Below are positions 8,068 through 16,030 of a stretch of DNA of 64,000 nucleotides, piece after piece. The position numbers and the translations under genes were made by a program. The notes beneath the pieces are model-generated. The model saw only the letters and a program-made list of their open reading frames with translations, was not told the DNA's origin and did no database searches. The stretch is from assembly GCF_020991275.1 (NCBI RefSeq), contig NZ_JAJLQY010000006.1, positions 124,001 to 188,000 on the forward strand, in the 5' to 3' direction. The stretch is from Actinocorallia sp. API 0066. GTDB taxonomy: Bacteria; Actinomycetota; Actinomycetes; Streptosporangiales; Streptosporangiaceae. How positions within the stretch are numbered: the first letter of the stretch is position 1; each line of letters opens with the position of its first letter.

Positions 8068-9149
8068 AGTGACTCCTTGAGGGCGGTACGGAAGGCGGCC
8101 ATCTCGGCGGGGGTCCCGACGGACACCCGCAGCCACCGGGGCGGGCCGACGGCCCGGATGAGGACGCCGCGGTCCAGCAGCCGCCGCCACAGCGCGTCCC
8201 GGTCGTCGAACTCGCCGAACAGCACAAAGTTGGCGTCGGAGTCGGCGACCTTGAGTCCTTCGCCGCGCAGCCACGTGACGGCGGCGTCGCGTTCGGCGCG
8301 GAGCTGGTCGACGTAGCCGAGCAGTTCGCTGCGGAACGTCAGGGCCGTCCGCGCGACGGCCTGGGTGACGGACGACAGGTGGTAGGGCAGCCGCACGAGC
8401 AGCAGCGCCTCCAGGACGGCCGGGTCGGCGGCGAGGTACCCGAGCCGGGCCCCGGCCAGCGCGAACGCCTTGGACATGGTCCGGGTGACGATGAGCCGCG
8501 GGTTGCCTTCGAGCAGTTCCAGCGCCGACGGGGTGCCCGTCCGGCGGAACTCCCCGTACGCCTCGTCCACCACGACCATGCCGGGCGCGGCCGCGAGCAC
8601 CGCCTCGATAGCGGCGAGATCCAGGGACGTCCCCGTGGGGTTGTTGGGCGAGGTGAGGAAGACGATGTCGGGCCGGTGCTCCTCGATCGCGGCGACCGCC
8701 CGCTCGGCCTCCAGCCCGAAGTCCTCGGCCCGGTGCGCGTCGATCCAACGGGTGTTGCCGACCTTGGTGATCGTCGGGTGCATCGCGTAGGACGGCTCGA
8801 AGCCCATCGCGCTGCGTCCCGGACCGCCGAACGCCTGGACGATCTGCTGGATGATCTCGTTGGAGCCGTTGGCCGCCCACACCCGGGACGCGTCGAGCTT
8901 CACGCCGGACTCGGCCGTCAGGAACTCGGCCAGCTCGCCGCGCAGCGCGGTGGCGTCCCGGTCGGGGTAGCGGTTGAGCCCGCCGGCCGCCGCCGCGACG
9001 GCCTCGCCCAGCGCCTTCACCAGCGCCTCGGACGGCCCGTAGGGGTTCTCGTTGGTGTTGAGCTGCACCGGGACGTCCAGCTGCGGCGCCCCGTAAGCCT
9101 TCTCGCCGCGCAGGTCGTCGCGCAGCGGCAGGTCCTGGAGCGAGGTCAT
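8064..9149 (-). CDS. hisC: histidinol-phosphate aminotransferase
   Basis: HisC is a PLP enzyme that converts imidazole-acetol phosphate to histidinol phosphate with glutamate as amino donor. The 361-residue protein is a class I/II fold type I aminotransferase. It shows [10 protein letters not shown] near the N-terminus, Asn-Gly-Ser-Asn-Glu in the cofactor pocket, Ser-Pro-Asn-Asn-Pro-Thr-Gly-Thr, Val-Val-Asp-Glu-Ala-Tyr, and the PLP lysine in Thr-Met-Ser-Lys-Ala-Phe followed by Gly-Ala-Arg-Leu-Gly-Tyr. ATG 9149 overlaps the hisD stop by 4 bp. Confidence 0.97.
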   Translation of the reverse strand: MTSLQDLPLRDDLRGEKAYGAPQLDVPVQLNTNENPYGPSEALVKALGEAVAAAAGGLNRYPDRDATALRGELAEFLTAESGVKLDASRVWAANGSNEIIQQIVQAFGGPGRSAMGFEPSYAMHPTITKVGNTRWIDAHRAEDFGLEAERAVAAIEEHRPDIVFLTSPNNPTGTSLDLAAIEAVLAAAPGMVVVDEAYGEFRRTGTPSALELLEGNPRLIVTRTMSKAFALAGARLGYLAADPAVLEALLLVRLPYHLSSVTQAVARTALTFRSELLGYVDQLRAERDAAVTWLRGEGLKVADSDANFVLFGEFDDRDALWRRLLDRGVLIRAVGPPRWLRVSVGTPAEMAAFRTALKESL

Positions 9150-10453
9150 GAGGGGATCTCCCAGTCGAAGCGCGCCTTGAGCGCGGCGCCGTGGGCGGGC
9201 AGGTCCTCAGCCTCGGCGAGCGTGACGACCCGTGCCGTCGCCTCCCGCAGCGCCTCCCTGTTGTATTCGACGACGTGGATGCCGCGTAGGAACGACTGCA
9301 CGGACAGGCCCGAGGAGTGGCAGGCGCACCCGCCGGTGGGCAGCACGTGGTTGGATCCGGCGAGGTAGTCGCCGAGCGACACCGGCGCGTAGGGGCCGAC
9401 GAACACCGCGCCGGCGTTGCGCACCCGGGCGGCGTCGTCGGCGGCGTTGGCGGTGTGGATCTCCAGGTGCTCGGCCCCGTAGGCGTTGACGACCTCAAGC
9501 CCGTCCGCCAGCGAGGACACGAGCACGATCGCCGACTGCCGTCCGGAAAGCGCCTCGGTGACGCGTTCGCGGTGCTTCGTCCGCGCGACCTGGGCGGCCA
9601 GCTCCACCTCGACGGCCTCGGCCAGCGCGACCGAGTCGGTGACCAGCACGGACGCCGCGATGGTGTCGTGCTCGGCCTGGCTGATCAGGTCTGCGGCGAC
9701 GTAAGCGGCGTCAGCCGTCTCGTCGGCCAGGACCGCGATCTCCGTCGGCCCCGCCTCGGCGTCGATGCCCACGACGCCGCGCAGGTACCGCTTGGCGGCG
9801 GCCACCCAGATCGAGCCGGGCCCGGTGATCAGGTCGGTGCGGCGGCACTCCTCGGTGCCGTAGGCGAACATCGCGAGGCTCTGCGCCCCGCCGACCGCGT
9901 AGACCTCCTCGACGCCCAGCAGCGCGCAGGCGGCGAGGATGGTCGGGTGCGGGAGGCCGCCGAAGTCCTTCTGCGCGGGCGAGGTGACGGCCAGGGACCC
10001 GACCCCGGCCTCCTGCGCCGGGACGACGTTCATGACGACGCTGGACGGGTAGACGGCCTTGCCGCCCGGCACGTACAGACCGACCCGGTCCACCGGAACC
10101 CAGCGCTCGGTGACGGTGCCGCCGGGCACCACGGTCGTGGTGACGTCCCGCCTGCGCTGCGCGCCGTGCACGATCCGCGTCCGCCGGATCGCCTCCTCCA
10201 GCGCGTCCCGGACGGCGGGGTCGAGCGTGTCCAGCGCCGCGGTGATCGCGGAGGCCGGGACGCGGGTCGTGGCCAGCTCGACGCCGTCGAACTCGCGGGT
10301 GTAGCGGAGCACCGCCTCGACGCCGTGATGCCGCACGTCCTCGCAGATGGGCCGCACCTTCGCCAGGGCGGCCTCGACGTCGAAGTCGGCGCGGGGCAGC
10401 ACGTCGCGCAGGTCGCCGGGCAGGGCGCCGCGCAGGTCGATTCGGGAAATCAC
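9146..10453 (-). CDS. hisD: histidinol dehydrogenase
   Basis: HisD carries out the last two steps of histidine synthesis, oxidising histidinol to histidine with NAD and a bound Zn. The 435-residue protein starts with the family-typical Ile-Ser-Arg-Ile-Asp-Leu-Arg-Gly. It contains [10 protein letters not shown], the Gly-Gly-Ala-Gln-Ser motif, Gly-Pro-Gly-Ser, Asp-Ala-Glu-Ala-Gly-Pro-Thr-Glu, Ser-Gln-Ala-Glu-His-Asp and Ala-Glu-His-Leu-Glu. The frame is open far upstream, but alignment places the start at GTG 10453. No good ribosome site is visible. It opens the hisDCB-hisH unit, so a promoter should lie in the 71-bp gap before it. Confidence 0.96.
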   Translation of the reverse strand: MISRIDLRGALPGDLRDVLPRADFDVEAALAKVRPICEDVRHHGVEAVLRYTREFDGVELATTRVPASAITAALDTLDPAVRDALEEAIRRTRIVHGAQRRRDVTTTVVPGGTVTERWVPVDRVGLYVPGGKAVYPSSVVMNVVPAQEAGVGSLAVTSPAQKDFGGLPHPTILAACALLGVEEVYAVGGAQSLAMFAYGTEECRRTDLITGPGSIWVAAAKRYLRGVVGIDAEAGPTEIAVLADETADAAYVAADLISQAEHDTIAASVLVTDSVALAEAVEVELAAQVARTKHRERVTEALSGRQSAIVLVSSLADGLEVVNAYGAEHLEIHTANAADDAARVRNAGAVFVGPYAPVSLGDYLAGSNHVLPTGGCACHSSGLSVQSFLRGIHVVEYNREALREATARVVTLAEAEDLPAHGAALKARFDWEIPS

Positions 10454-10524
10454 ACGGGCAAGTCTACGGACAGCGACGCCGGGGTCGGGAATCGGTTTCA
10501 GGGGGTGAGACGCCGGAGGGCCGC

Positions 10525-11208
10525 TCAGACGTGCGCGGTCTCGGCCCAGGCGGTGAACCGGGGCGTCCCGGAGAAGTCGGCGACGGCGGTGCGGCCGCCG
10601 GGCAGCCGTGCCTCCACGCCGGTGCCGGCGCGGCGGTAGGGCACCCGGTGGTGGGCGAGCAGCCGGGTCAGGGTGAGCTGCGGGTCGGCGGGGAACAGCG
10701 CGACGGCCTTGTCGATCAGGGACGGCACCGAGGCGGCGTCGAAGGAGGTCGGCGGCACCTGGGGGTCGTCGACGTGCAGGTAGGCGGAGCCGCCCTCGTA
10801 GCCCGCCCCGATGTAGCCGGAGCCGCCCAGCACCCCGGCGGCGGCGATCGCGACCAGGTGCCCCGCGTTGTCGCCCTCGAACCAGGACAGATCCAGCTCG
10901 GGCACGGTGAACTCGGGCACCCCGAGCCGCTCGCCGGCCTCCCGGACGGCCAGGGTCGGCGCGACCGCCGGGTGTGTCGGACCGAACTGGGCGTTCGCCC
11001 ACCCCCACAACCAGGTACGCTCGCGTGCGGCGTAACTGCCGAGAAGGCCGACCCTGACGGTGACCCCTCCGCTGGTGTAGGTGCGGCCGTTGAGGTCCGC
11101 GCTCCAGTCGGCGCGGGGCAGATGGGCGGCCAGGGTCTCCTGCCGGGCCAGGACGAGCGCGGACTGCGCGGCACCCAGGCGTTCGAACGCCGAGCTGAAT
11201 CCTGACAT
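10525..11208 (-). CDS. DUF6882 family protein
   Basis: A 227-residue soluble protein of unknown role. It shows the pattern I associate with DUF6882: an Asp-Trp-Ser-Ala-Asp-Leu strand, then Leu-Leu-Gly-Ser-Tyr, then the aromatic block Thr-Trp-Leu-Trp-Gly-Trp-Ala-Asn. A second half contains [10 protein letters not shown]. I chose ATG 11208 over the longer open frame to 11355 because the extra residues are polar and cross the likely promoter region. It is upstream of hisD on the same strand with a 71-bp gap, and divergent from the DUF2567 gene. No function in histidine synthesis is implied. Confidence 0.75.
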   Translation of the reverse strand: MSGFSSAFERLGAAQSALVLARQETLAAHLPRADWSADLNGRTYTSGGVTVRVGLLGSYAARERTWLWGWANAQFGPTHPAVAPTLAVREAGERLGVPEFTVPELDLSWFEGDNAGHLVAIAAAGVLGGSGYIGAGYEGGSAYLHVDDPQVPPTSFDAASVPSLIDKAVALFPADPQLTLTRLLAHHRVPYRRAGTGVEARLPGGRTAVADFSGTPRFTAWAETAHV

Positions 11209-11320
11209 GTTCGGAACACTACCTGCGGCGGCCCGGTTTGTGTCCGCTTCCCGGGCTGACCCCACGGTGACGTTACGCTGCGAGAGATCAACTTCCCGGG
11301 ACGTACAGGAGAGTGACCAT

Positions 11321-11917
11321 TTGGCCCGGAACCTAGGGATCTGGGCGGCCGTCACCGGGGCCGTGGCCCTGGTCGGCGTGCCGGTGGGACTGCTGTGGAC
11401 GCGGCTGGCGGACCGGCCGCTCTACCTGGTGGTCGACCAGCGTCCGCATCTGCTCGACCCCGAGAGCGAGACCCTCATCACCGCCGACGGGCGCTTCGCC
11501 CTGCTGGCCGTCGGGGCGGGCGTGCTCACCGGCCTCCTGGCCTACTGGCGCGGCGGGCGCGGCGCCGACCTCAGCCTGGTCCTCGGCCTGTTCACCGGCG
11601 GTGTGCTCGGCGCGCTGCTCGCCTGGTGGCTCGGCCACCGGTTCGGCCTCACGGCGTTCACCGAGGCCGTCGCGACCGGCGCGGACGGCACCCGGGTGCG
11701 GGCCCCGCTGGATCTCGGCGCGCGCGGCGTGCTGACGCTCTGGCCGCTGGCCGCCGTCGCCGTCTTCGGCGTGCTGGAAGCGATCGACGCGGCGCGCCGG
11801 CTACCCGCGGCCGATCGGGGCGAGCCCGGCCCCGGTGAGCCGGACGAGGTCGGCGGGGGCGAGTTCGATCTGCAGGCCGCGCCGCCCGGCCGAGACGTAG
11901 ACGGTCGCGAACGCTGA
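11321..11917 (+). CDS. DUF2567-like integral membrane protein
   Basis: A 198-residue membrane protein with about four transmembrane helices (roughly 6-24, 57-74, 83-103 and 135-152). A periplasmic loop after the first helix carries Asp-Pro-Glu-Ser-Glu and Ile-Thr-Ala-Asp-Gly, a pattern typical of DUF2567. The start is TTG at 11321, preceded by an AGGAG ribosome site 9 bp upstream. The last 39 codons run antisense to the end of ybaK, and this tail is polar and low-complexity, as expected for a gene that has lost its original stop codon. Function is unknown. Confidence 0.75.
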   Translation: MARNLGIWAAVTGAVALVGVPVGLLWTRLADRPLYLVVDQRPHLLDPESETLITADGRFALLAVGAGVLTGLLAYWRGGRGADLSLVLGLFTGGVLGALLAWWLGHRFGLTAFTEAVATGADGTRVRAPLDLGARGVLTLWPLAAVAVFGVLEAIDAARRLPAADRGEPGPGEPDEVGGGEFDLQAAPPGRDVDGRER

Positions 11918-12289
11918 CGCGCTGTCGTCCACCACGGTCGGCAGCCTCTTGCGCTGCCCCAGCGGGCTGATCCCTCCGACGACGTAGCCGGTGGCCCGCT
12001 CCGCGTCGGCCGGATCGGCCATCTGCGCCTTCTTGCCTCCGACGGCCGAAGCGAGCGCCTTCAGGTCGAGCTGGCCCGCGACGGGCACCACACCGACCGT
12101 CAGCCTCCCGTCCACCTCGGCCAGGAGCGTCTTGAACAGCCGCTCGGGCGCGACGCCCAGGGCGGCGGCAGCGGCCTCACCGTAGGAGGAGGCCGCCTCG
12201 CCCACCTCGTAGGGGTGGAGCTGAAAGGCGATCCCCGCCTTGGTCGCGGCGACGGTCGCCGGAGTCCCCTGAGAAACACGCTTGGCCAT
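11801..12289 (-). CDS. ybaK: YbaK/EbsC-type aminoacyl-tRNA deacylase
   Basis: A 162-residue trans-editing protein; YbaK hydrolyses Cys mistakenly attached to tRNA-Pro (and related errors). Family marks are Ala-Ala-Ser-Ser-Tyr-Gly-Glu-Ala near the N-terminus, Phe-Lys-Thr-Leu-Leu with the catalytic Lys, the Gly-Gly-Lys-Lys-Ala-Gln-Met strand and the Tyr-Val-Val-Gly-Gly-Ile-Ser-Pro-Leu-Gly-Gln motif. I chose ATG 12289 because AGGGTGG sits 5-11 bp upstream; a GTG at 12298 is also in frame. It follows the chorismate mutase gene by 10 bp and its 3' end overlaps the opposing DUF2567 gene by 117 bp. Confidence 0.92.
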   Translation of the reverse strand: MAKRVSQGTPATVAATKAGIAFQLHPYEVGEAASSYGEAAAAALGVAPERLFKTLLAEVDGRLTVGVVPVAGQLDLKALASAVGGKKAQMADPADAERATGYVVGGISPLGQRKRLPTVVDDSASAFATVYVSAGRRGLQIELAPADLVRLTGAGLAPIGRG

Positions 12290-12299
12290 GACGGCCACC

Positions 12300-12587
12300 C
12301 TAATCTCGCGCGGGATCAGCGGCGTCCAGGCCCGCTTCGATCACCGCGTTCATGATCCGGGCCAGGTGGTCGCGGCTGAGGCTGGGCGCGTGCGGCGCCA
12401 TCGCGTCGACGATCGCGGCCTCCCGCTCGGGGTCGCGGCCCCGGTGTCCGCCGACCGGCTTGAGCCGCTGCACCCGTCCCGCGAGGGCGGCCCTGCGCTC
12501 CAGCAGCCCGGCGAGTTCCGCGTCGATCGCGTCGATCGCCGTGCGGATCTGCGCCAAGGTAGCGGTTTCAGGATCAATCGGGAGCAT
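12300..12587 (-). CDS. chorismate mutase, AroQ class
   Basis: Chorismate mutase rearranges chorismate to prephenate, the entry to phenylalanine and tyrosine. The 95-residue protein is a compact all-helical AroQ-class enzyme. It has an Ile-Arg-Thr-Ala-Ile-Asp-Ala-Ile-Asp-Ala-Glu-Leu helix, Leu-Leu-Glu-Arg-Arg, Lys-Pro residues in the middle, Asp-Pro-Glu-Arg-Glu and a final helix with Ile-Met-Asn-Ala-Val-Ile-Glu-Ala. No signal peptide is present, so it is the cytoplasmic type. ATG 12587 is the family-like start. It is 10 bp upstream of ybaK and probably co-transcribed. Much of the shikimate pathway feeding it is encoded at 54370-57561. Confidence 0.9.
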   Translation of the reverse strand: MLPIDPETATLAQIRTAIDAIDAELAGLLERRAALAGRVQRLKPVGGHRGRDPEREAAIVDAMAPHAPSLSRDHLARIMNAVIEAGLDAADPARD

Positions 12588-12639
12588 GATCCCATGGTAG
12601 TGACGTTCCGGGAGCGGCCCGGACGGGAAGGTGGGGACC

Positions 12640-13161
12640 ATGGTTGACCAACCGCAGCAGAAGCTGCTCGTCATCGGGTTCGACGACCCGCTCAAGGCGA
12701 GCGAGTTCATGCTCACCGCCGCGCGCATGCAGAAGAACGACCAGCTGCAGGTGCACGACGCGGTGTTCATCGAGCGTGAGACCGACGGCAAGTCGATCGT
12801 GCGCGAGACCCGTGACGTGACCCCCGGCCGGGGCGCGCTCGGCGCTGGCATGTGGGGCCTGCTGCTGGGCACCCTGCTCGGCGGCCCGGTCGGCGGCCTC
12901 GTCGCGGGCGCGGCGAGCGCGGGCGGCGGCGCGCTGCTCGGCAAGCTCATCGACACCGGGATCAAGGACGACAAGATCGCCGAGCTGCGCGAGGCGGTCC
13001 CGCCGGGCAGCACCGCGCTGGCACTGCTCATCAGCCACCTGTCGGTCGGCGATCTGCAGCGCGAGCTCGCCCGGTTCCCCGGCGCGTCCCTCGTCGAGTC
13101 CGACCTGTCGGACGCCGCCATCCACGCCGTCCGCGTCAGCCTCGGCGAGATCGAAGCCTGA
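12640..13161 (+). CDS. DUF1269 family protein
   Basis: A 173-residue protein of unknown function. The N-terminal half resembles a ferredoxin-like fold (Lys-Leu-Leu-Val-Ile-Gly-Phe-Asp) with a Gln-Val-His-Asp-Ala-Val strand. The middle is a Gly/Ala-rich glycine-zipper hydrophobic stretch (about 68-105) that could insert in a membrane, and the rest is a mixed domain. This order fits DUF1269, whose members are often described as stress-related, without firm proof. ATG 12640 has GGTGGGG just upstream; an in-frame GTG at 12631 is less likely. It is divergent from the chorismate mutase gene. Confidence 0.8.
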   Translation: MVDQPQQKLLVIGFDDPLKASEFMLTAARMQKNDQLQVHDAVFIERETDGKSIVRETRDVTPGRGALGAGMWGLLLGTLLGGPVGGLVAGAASAGGGALLGKLIDTGIKDDKIAELREAVPPGSTALALLISHLSVGDLQRELARFPGASLVESDLSDAAIHAVRVSLGEIEA

Positions 13162-13171
13162 GGAACGGTCT

Positions 13172-13200
13172 CGACCGTCCGCGCGCCGCGCGGACGGTCG
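13172..13200. terminator. bidirectional terminator between DUF1269 gene and rluD
   Basis: A near-perfect inverted repeat (CGACCGTCCGCGCG at 13172-13185 with its complement at 13187-13200) fills the 42-bp gap between two convergent genes. It should stop transcription from both sides. Confidence 0.7.
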
Positions 13201-13203
13201 GGT

Positions 13204-14133
13204 TCAGGACTCCGCCGCGACGAGGTCCAGGGACTTCTGGAGGTCGTCGGGGTAGGGGCTGGTGAACTCGACGTACTCGTCGGTGGCCGGGTGCAGGAAG
13301 CCGAGCCGGACGGCGTGCAGCCACTGCCTGCCGACGCCCAGCCGCGCGGCCAGCGTGGGGTCCGCCCCGTACAGCAGGTCCCCGACGCACGGATGCCGCA
13401 ACGCGGACATGTGCACCCGGATCTGGTGCGTCCGCCCGGTCTCCAGCGTGATGTCCAGCAGCGACGCCGCCCGGAACGCCTCCACCGTGTCGTAGTGCGT
13501 GACCGAGGGACGCCCCCCGGCGACCACCGCGAACCGCCCGTTCCCGGCCGGGTGCCGGTCGATGGGCGCGTCCACGGTGCCCCGGAACGGGTCCGGGTGG
13601 CCCTGGACGAGCGCGTGGTACCGCTTGGTGACCTCGCGGTCGTGGAAGGCGCGCTTGAGCCGCGAGTAGGCGCGCTCGCTCTTGGCGACGACCATGCAGC
13701 CCGTGGTGTTGGCGTCCAGCCGGTGCACGATGCCCTGCCGCTCGGCCGCGCCGGACGTCGCCACGGTGTGCCCGGCGCCCAGCAGGCCGCCGATCACGGT
13801 CGGCCCGGTCCAGCCGGTGGTCGGGTGGGCCGCGACGCCGACGGGCTTGTTGACCACGATGATCTCGTCGTCCTCGTACAGGATCGTCATGCCGGGCACG
13901 GGCTCGGCCACCGGCACGGGCGCGCTGGGCGGCGGCGGGAGCACCACCTCAAGCCAGGCCCCGGCGCTGACGCGTTCGGACTTGGCGACGTCGCGGCCGT
14001 CCAGGCGCACGTCGCCCGCGGCGATCACCTCGGCGGCGCGGGAGCGCGACAGCCCGAACAGTCGGGACAGCGCGGTGTCGAGCCGCTCGCCCTCCAGGCC
14101 CTCGGGCACGTAGAGGGACCGTTCGCCGCTCAC
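13204..14133 (-). CDS. RluA-family pseudouridine synthase (RluD-like)
   Basis: This 309-residue enzyme converts uridines in 23S rRNA or tRNA to pseudouridine. It has an S4-type RNA-binding domain at the N-terminus (about 10-70, Leu-Asp-Thr-Ala-Leu-Ser-Arg-Leu) followed by the catalytic domain with His-Arg-Leu-Asp, where the Asp is the nucleophile. Gly-Arg-Thr-His-Gln-Ile-Arg-Val-His near the C-terminus is also kept. Its ATG overlaps the lspA stop by 4 bp; the lspA-rluD pairing is a standard actinomycete arrangement. The exact target base cannot be read from sequence. Confidence 0.93.
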   Translation of the reverse strand: MSGERSLYVPEGLEGERLDTALSRLFGLSRSRAAEVIAAGDVRLDGRDVAKSERVSAGAWLEVVLPPPPSAPVPVAEPVPGMTILYEDDEIIVVNKPVGVAAHPTTGWTGPTVIGGLLGAGHTVATSGAAERQGIVHRLDANTTGCMVVAKSERAYSRLKRAFHDREVTKRYHALVQGHPDPFRGTVDAPIDRHPAGNGRFAVVAGGRPSVTHYDTVEAFRAASLLDITLETGRTHQIRVHMSALRHPCVGDLLYGADPTLAARLGVGRQWLHAVRLGFLHPATDEYVEFTSPYPDDLQKSLDLVAAES

Positions 14134-14870
14134 TCCTTCACCTCTCCGGCCGCCTTCTCGCGCGTCTCCACGGCCGTCTCACGGCCCTGCGCGGGCTCCT
14201 CGGCGGCGGCCCGCTCCCCCGGCTCGGCGACGGGCTCGGCCGCCTGCACCGGCTCGGCGACCTCGGCGGAGTCCTTGGTCTCACGGGTGCCGTCGGGCTG
14301 GTAGCCCAGGCCCGCCAGCACGACGGCGGCGATCCCGCCGAAGACGATCGCGGTGTCGGCGAGGTTGAACACCGGCCAGCCCTGGAACATCGGCCAGTTC
14401 GGCCACTCGATCCAGTCCACCACGTGGCCCTGGAAGCCGCCGGGCGCGCGGGTCAGCCTGTCGACCAGGTTGCCGACGGCGCCGCCGAGCAGCAGCCCGA
14501 GCGTGATCGCCCACGGCACGCTGCGCAGGTCGCGGGCGTAGCGGATGATCGCGACCGTGACGCCGAGCGCGATCAGGGTGAACACCCAGGTCATGCCGGT
14601 GCCGATCGAGAAGGCGGCCCCGGCGTTGCGCACCACGCGCAGCGTCGTCAGGCCGAGGGGCAGCTCGATCGGGCGCTCCCCCTCCAGCCGCGCCACCACG
14701 ATCAGCTTGGTCACCTGGTCCAGCGCCAGGGCGAACGCGGCGACACACCCGAAAAGGACGATATGACGACGGGGCCGGGACCCCGTCTCTGCAGCGGAAA
14801 TGGTCCCGGCTCCCTGAGAGTCTGCGGCGTCGCTCAGCGACGCTCCTCGCGTTGTTTGCATGTCACACAT
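14130..14870 (-). CDS. lspA: lipoprotein signal peptidase II
   Basis: LspA cuts the signal peptide from diacylglyceryl-modified prolipoproteins. The 246-residue membrane protein has four helices. The catalytic aspartates are Asp138 in Gly-Asn-Leu-Val-Asp-Arg-Leu and Asp172 in Phe-Asn-Leu-Ala-Asp-Thr; Asp51-Gln begins the first loop. It is longer than the usual 160-200 residues because of a polar N-terminal stretch (1-35) and an Ala/Glu-rich C-terminal tail (about 191-246). The start is uncertain: ATG 14870 and ATG 14861 both lie inside the upstream DksA-type gene, and a CTG 5 bp after GAGGAG is another option. Confidence 0.93.
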   Translation of the reverse strand: MCDMQTTRGASLSDAADSQGAGTISAAETGSRPRRHIVLFGCVAAFALALDQVTKLIVVARLEGERPIELPLGLTTLRVVRNAGAAFSIGTGMTWVFTLIALGVTVAIIRYARDLRSVPWAITLGLLLGGAVGNLVDRLTRAPGGFQGHVVDWIEWPNWPMFQGWPVFNLADTAIVFGGIAAVVLAGLGYQPDGTRETKDSAEVAEPVQAAEPVAEPGERAAAEEPAQGRETAVETREKAAGEVKE

Positions 14871-15283
14871 AGGGTCGCGCGCGGGAAGGCTTGGAGGCGT
14901 GCTTTGCCGATCGCCTGCCCGCAGTTGTCACATACACCATAGGTGCCCGCGTCGATGCGCGCGATCGCGCGCTCGTTCTGCTCCAGCAGGTCGCGCGAGT
15001 TGTTGGTGAGCGCCAGCTCGTGTTCCCGCTCGTAGGTCTTGGCGCCCGCGTCGGCCTGGTCGTCCCCGGCGCCCTCGCCGGAGTCGCCGTGCTCGGCCGC
15101 CTGGTTGAGCGCCGCCTTGATCTCCGCGGCCAGTTCCTCGATCTCCACGCTCAGCCGGGTGCGCACCGCGGCGAGCTCCTTGACCGTCCAGTGCTCCTCG
15201 CCCTCACGGACTGGCAGCGCCTCGGCCGCCTTGGCGGCCGCCTTGGCCGCCGGCTTGTTCTTCACGCTCGCGGTTCCGGCCAT
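14834..15283 (-). CDS. TraR/DksA family zinc-finger protein
   Basis: A 149-residue regulator-like protein. A Lys/Ala-rich N-terminus precedes a long charged coiled-coil region (about 30-100). A C4 zinc finger follows, with Cys-Asp-Asn-Cys, then Leu-Cys-Val-Thr-Cys at the C-terminal end. DksA proteins insert into the RNA polymerase secondary channel; for this actinomycete type the role is less clear. I chose ATG 15283, which has AGGGGG 5-10 bp upstream; an earlier in-frame ATG at 15334 lacks a good site. The stop lies within the lspA start region, so translation may be coupled. Confidence 0.85.
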   Translation of the reverse strand: MAGTASVKNKPAAKAAAKAAEALPVREGEEHWTVKELAAVRTRLSVEIEELAAEIKAALNQAAEHGDSGEGAGDDQADAGAKTYEREHELALTNNSRDLLEQNERAIARIDAGTYGVCDNCGQAIGKARLQAFPRATLCVTCKQREERR

Positions 15284-15414
15284 GGCGGTCCCCCTCGCGC
15301 CGAGCTTCTCTTCGACGGGCAGTGCGGGAAGCATAGGTCTCCATTCGGCGGGACGGCAAACGCCCGCGGCGCTGCCGATCTGGTCACCACCCGCATATGC
15401 CCCACGACGGCCTG

Positions 15415-15687
15415 TCAGGAACCGCGCAATTGGTCGATCTTTTCAGTGAGCTGGATCACGTCGCCGTCGATCTCCAGCACCTTGTCCCGGCTCGTCGCCC
15501 CCGACACCAGCCGCACGTCGCGCCGCCGGACGCCCAGCGCCTTGGCCACCGCCTCCAACGCCGCCTCGGTCGCCTTGCCCTCGACGGCGCGGGCCGCGAC
15601 CTTCACCACCAGCGCGTCCCCGCGCGCCCCGCCCACCTTCGTCCGCGCCGCGCCGGGCCCCACCCTGATCGCCAGCCGCACCGTCAT
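15415..15687 (-). CDS. DUF167 (YggU) family protein
   Basis: A 90-residue single-domain protein of the DUF167/YggU family, function unknown. It has the family signature of an N-terminal beta strand (Val-Arg-Leu-Ala-Ile-Arg-Val), then Gly-Lys-Ala-Thr-Glu-Ala in the first helix, Leu-Gly-Val-Arg-Arg-Arg-Asp-Val-Arg-Leu-Val-Ser-Gly and Ser-Arg-Asp-Lys. ATG 15687 is the natural start, although the frame stays open upstream. It is divergent from ileS; its promoter would lie in the 343-bp gap that also holds the ileS leader. Confidence 0.88.
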   Translation of the reverse strand: MTVRLAIRVGPGAARTKVGGARGDALVVKVAARAVEGKATEAALEAVAKALGVRRRDVRLVSGATSRDKVLEIDGDVIQLTEKIDQLRGS

Positions 15688-15808
15688 CCCGCGCTCCTCT
15701 CTCACCGGACGGGGCCGTGTCCGATACCCCGCCTCAAGTCCGTTCTCCGCCGCGTCCTTTAGCCGTTCATGGCCGGAAACCGGGTCGAGCGCGGCCGTCC
15801 GGTACCCG

Positions 15809-15814
15809 TACAAT
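15809..15814 (+). promoter_or_regulatory. -10 promoter element of the ileS leader
   Basis: TACAAT is a near-consensus -10 box. A weak -35 (TCGAGC at 15785-15790) lies 18 bp before it. Transcription would start near 15821, at the beginning of the T-box leader. The remaining 15688-15784 stretch shows nothing I recognise. Confidence 0.5.
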
Positions 15815-15820
15815 CGTGGC

Positions 15821-16027
15821 AGTCGTCGGCAAGGCAGTGATGGGGCCATCACCCCGGAGCCGCCGGAAGAACAGCACCGGGGAGTCCCGGAGCCCAGTAG
15901 AACCGGCAGCCGGACGTAACGAAGCGGGTCGCGTACGCGCGGCCAAGAGGGGTGGTACCGCGGCCCGCCCAGGGTCGTCCCTTCAGGACTCATGTCATAT
16001 CCGACTCCGGTCTTGAAAGGTGCGACC
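15821..16027 (+). promoter_or_regulatory. isoleucine T-box riboswitch controlling ileS translation
   Basis: An actinobacterial-type T-box leader. The conserved core AGGGGTGGTACCGCGG (15948-15963) has TGGT at 15953-15956 to pair with the ACCA end of uncharged tRNA-Ile. A short stem region at about 15837-15852 carries ATC (15848-15850), the best isoleucine specifier. The CCGGAGCCG and CCCAGTAGAACCGG blocks typical of ileS leaders follow. Downstream, GGTCG and CCTT (15973-15977 and 15980-15983) can pair with CGACC and AAGG (16023-16027 and 16017-16020), hiding the Shine-Dalgarno sequence. Binding of uncharged tRNA should free it. There is no transcription terminator, so control is translational. 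Confidence 0.88.
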
Positions 16028-16030
16028 GCC

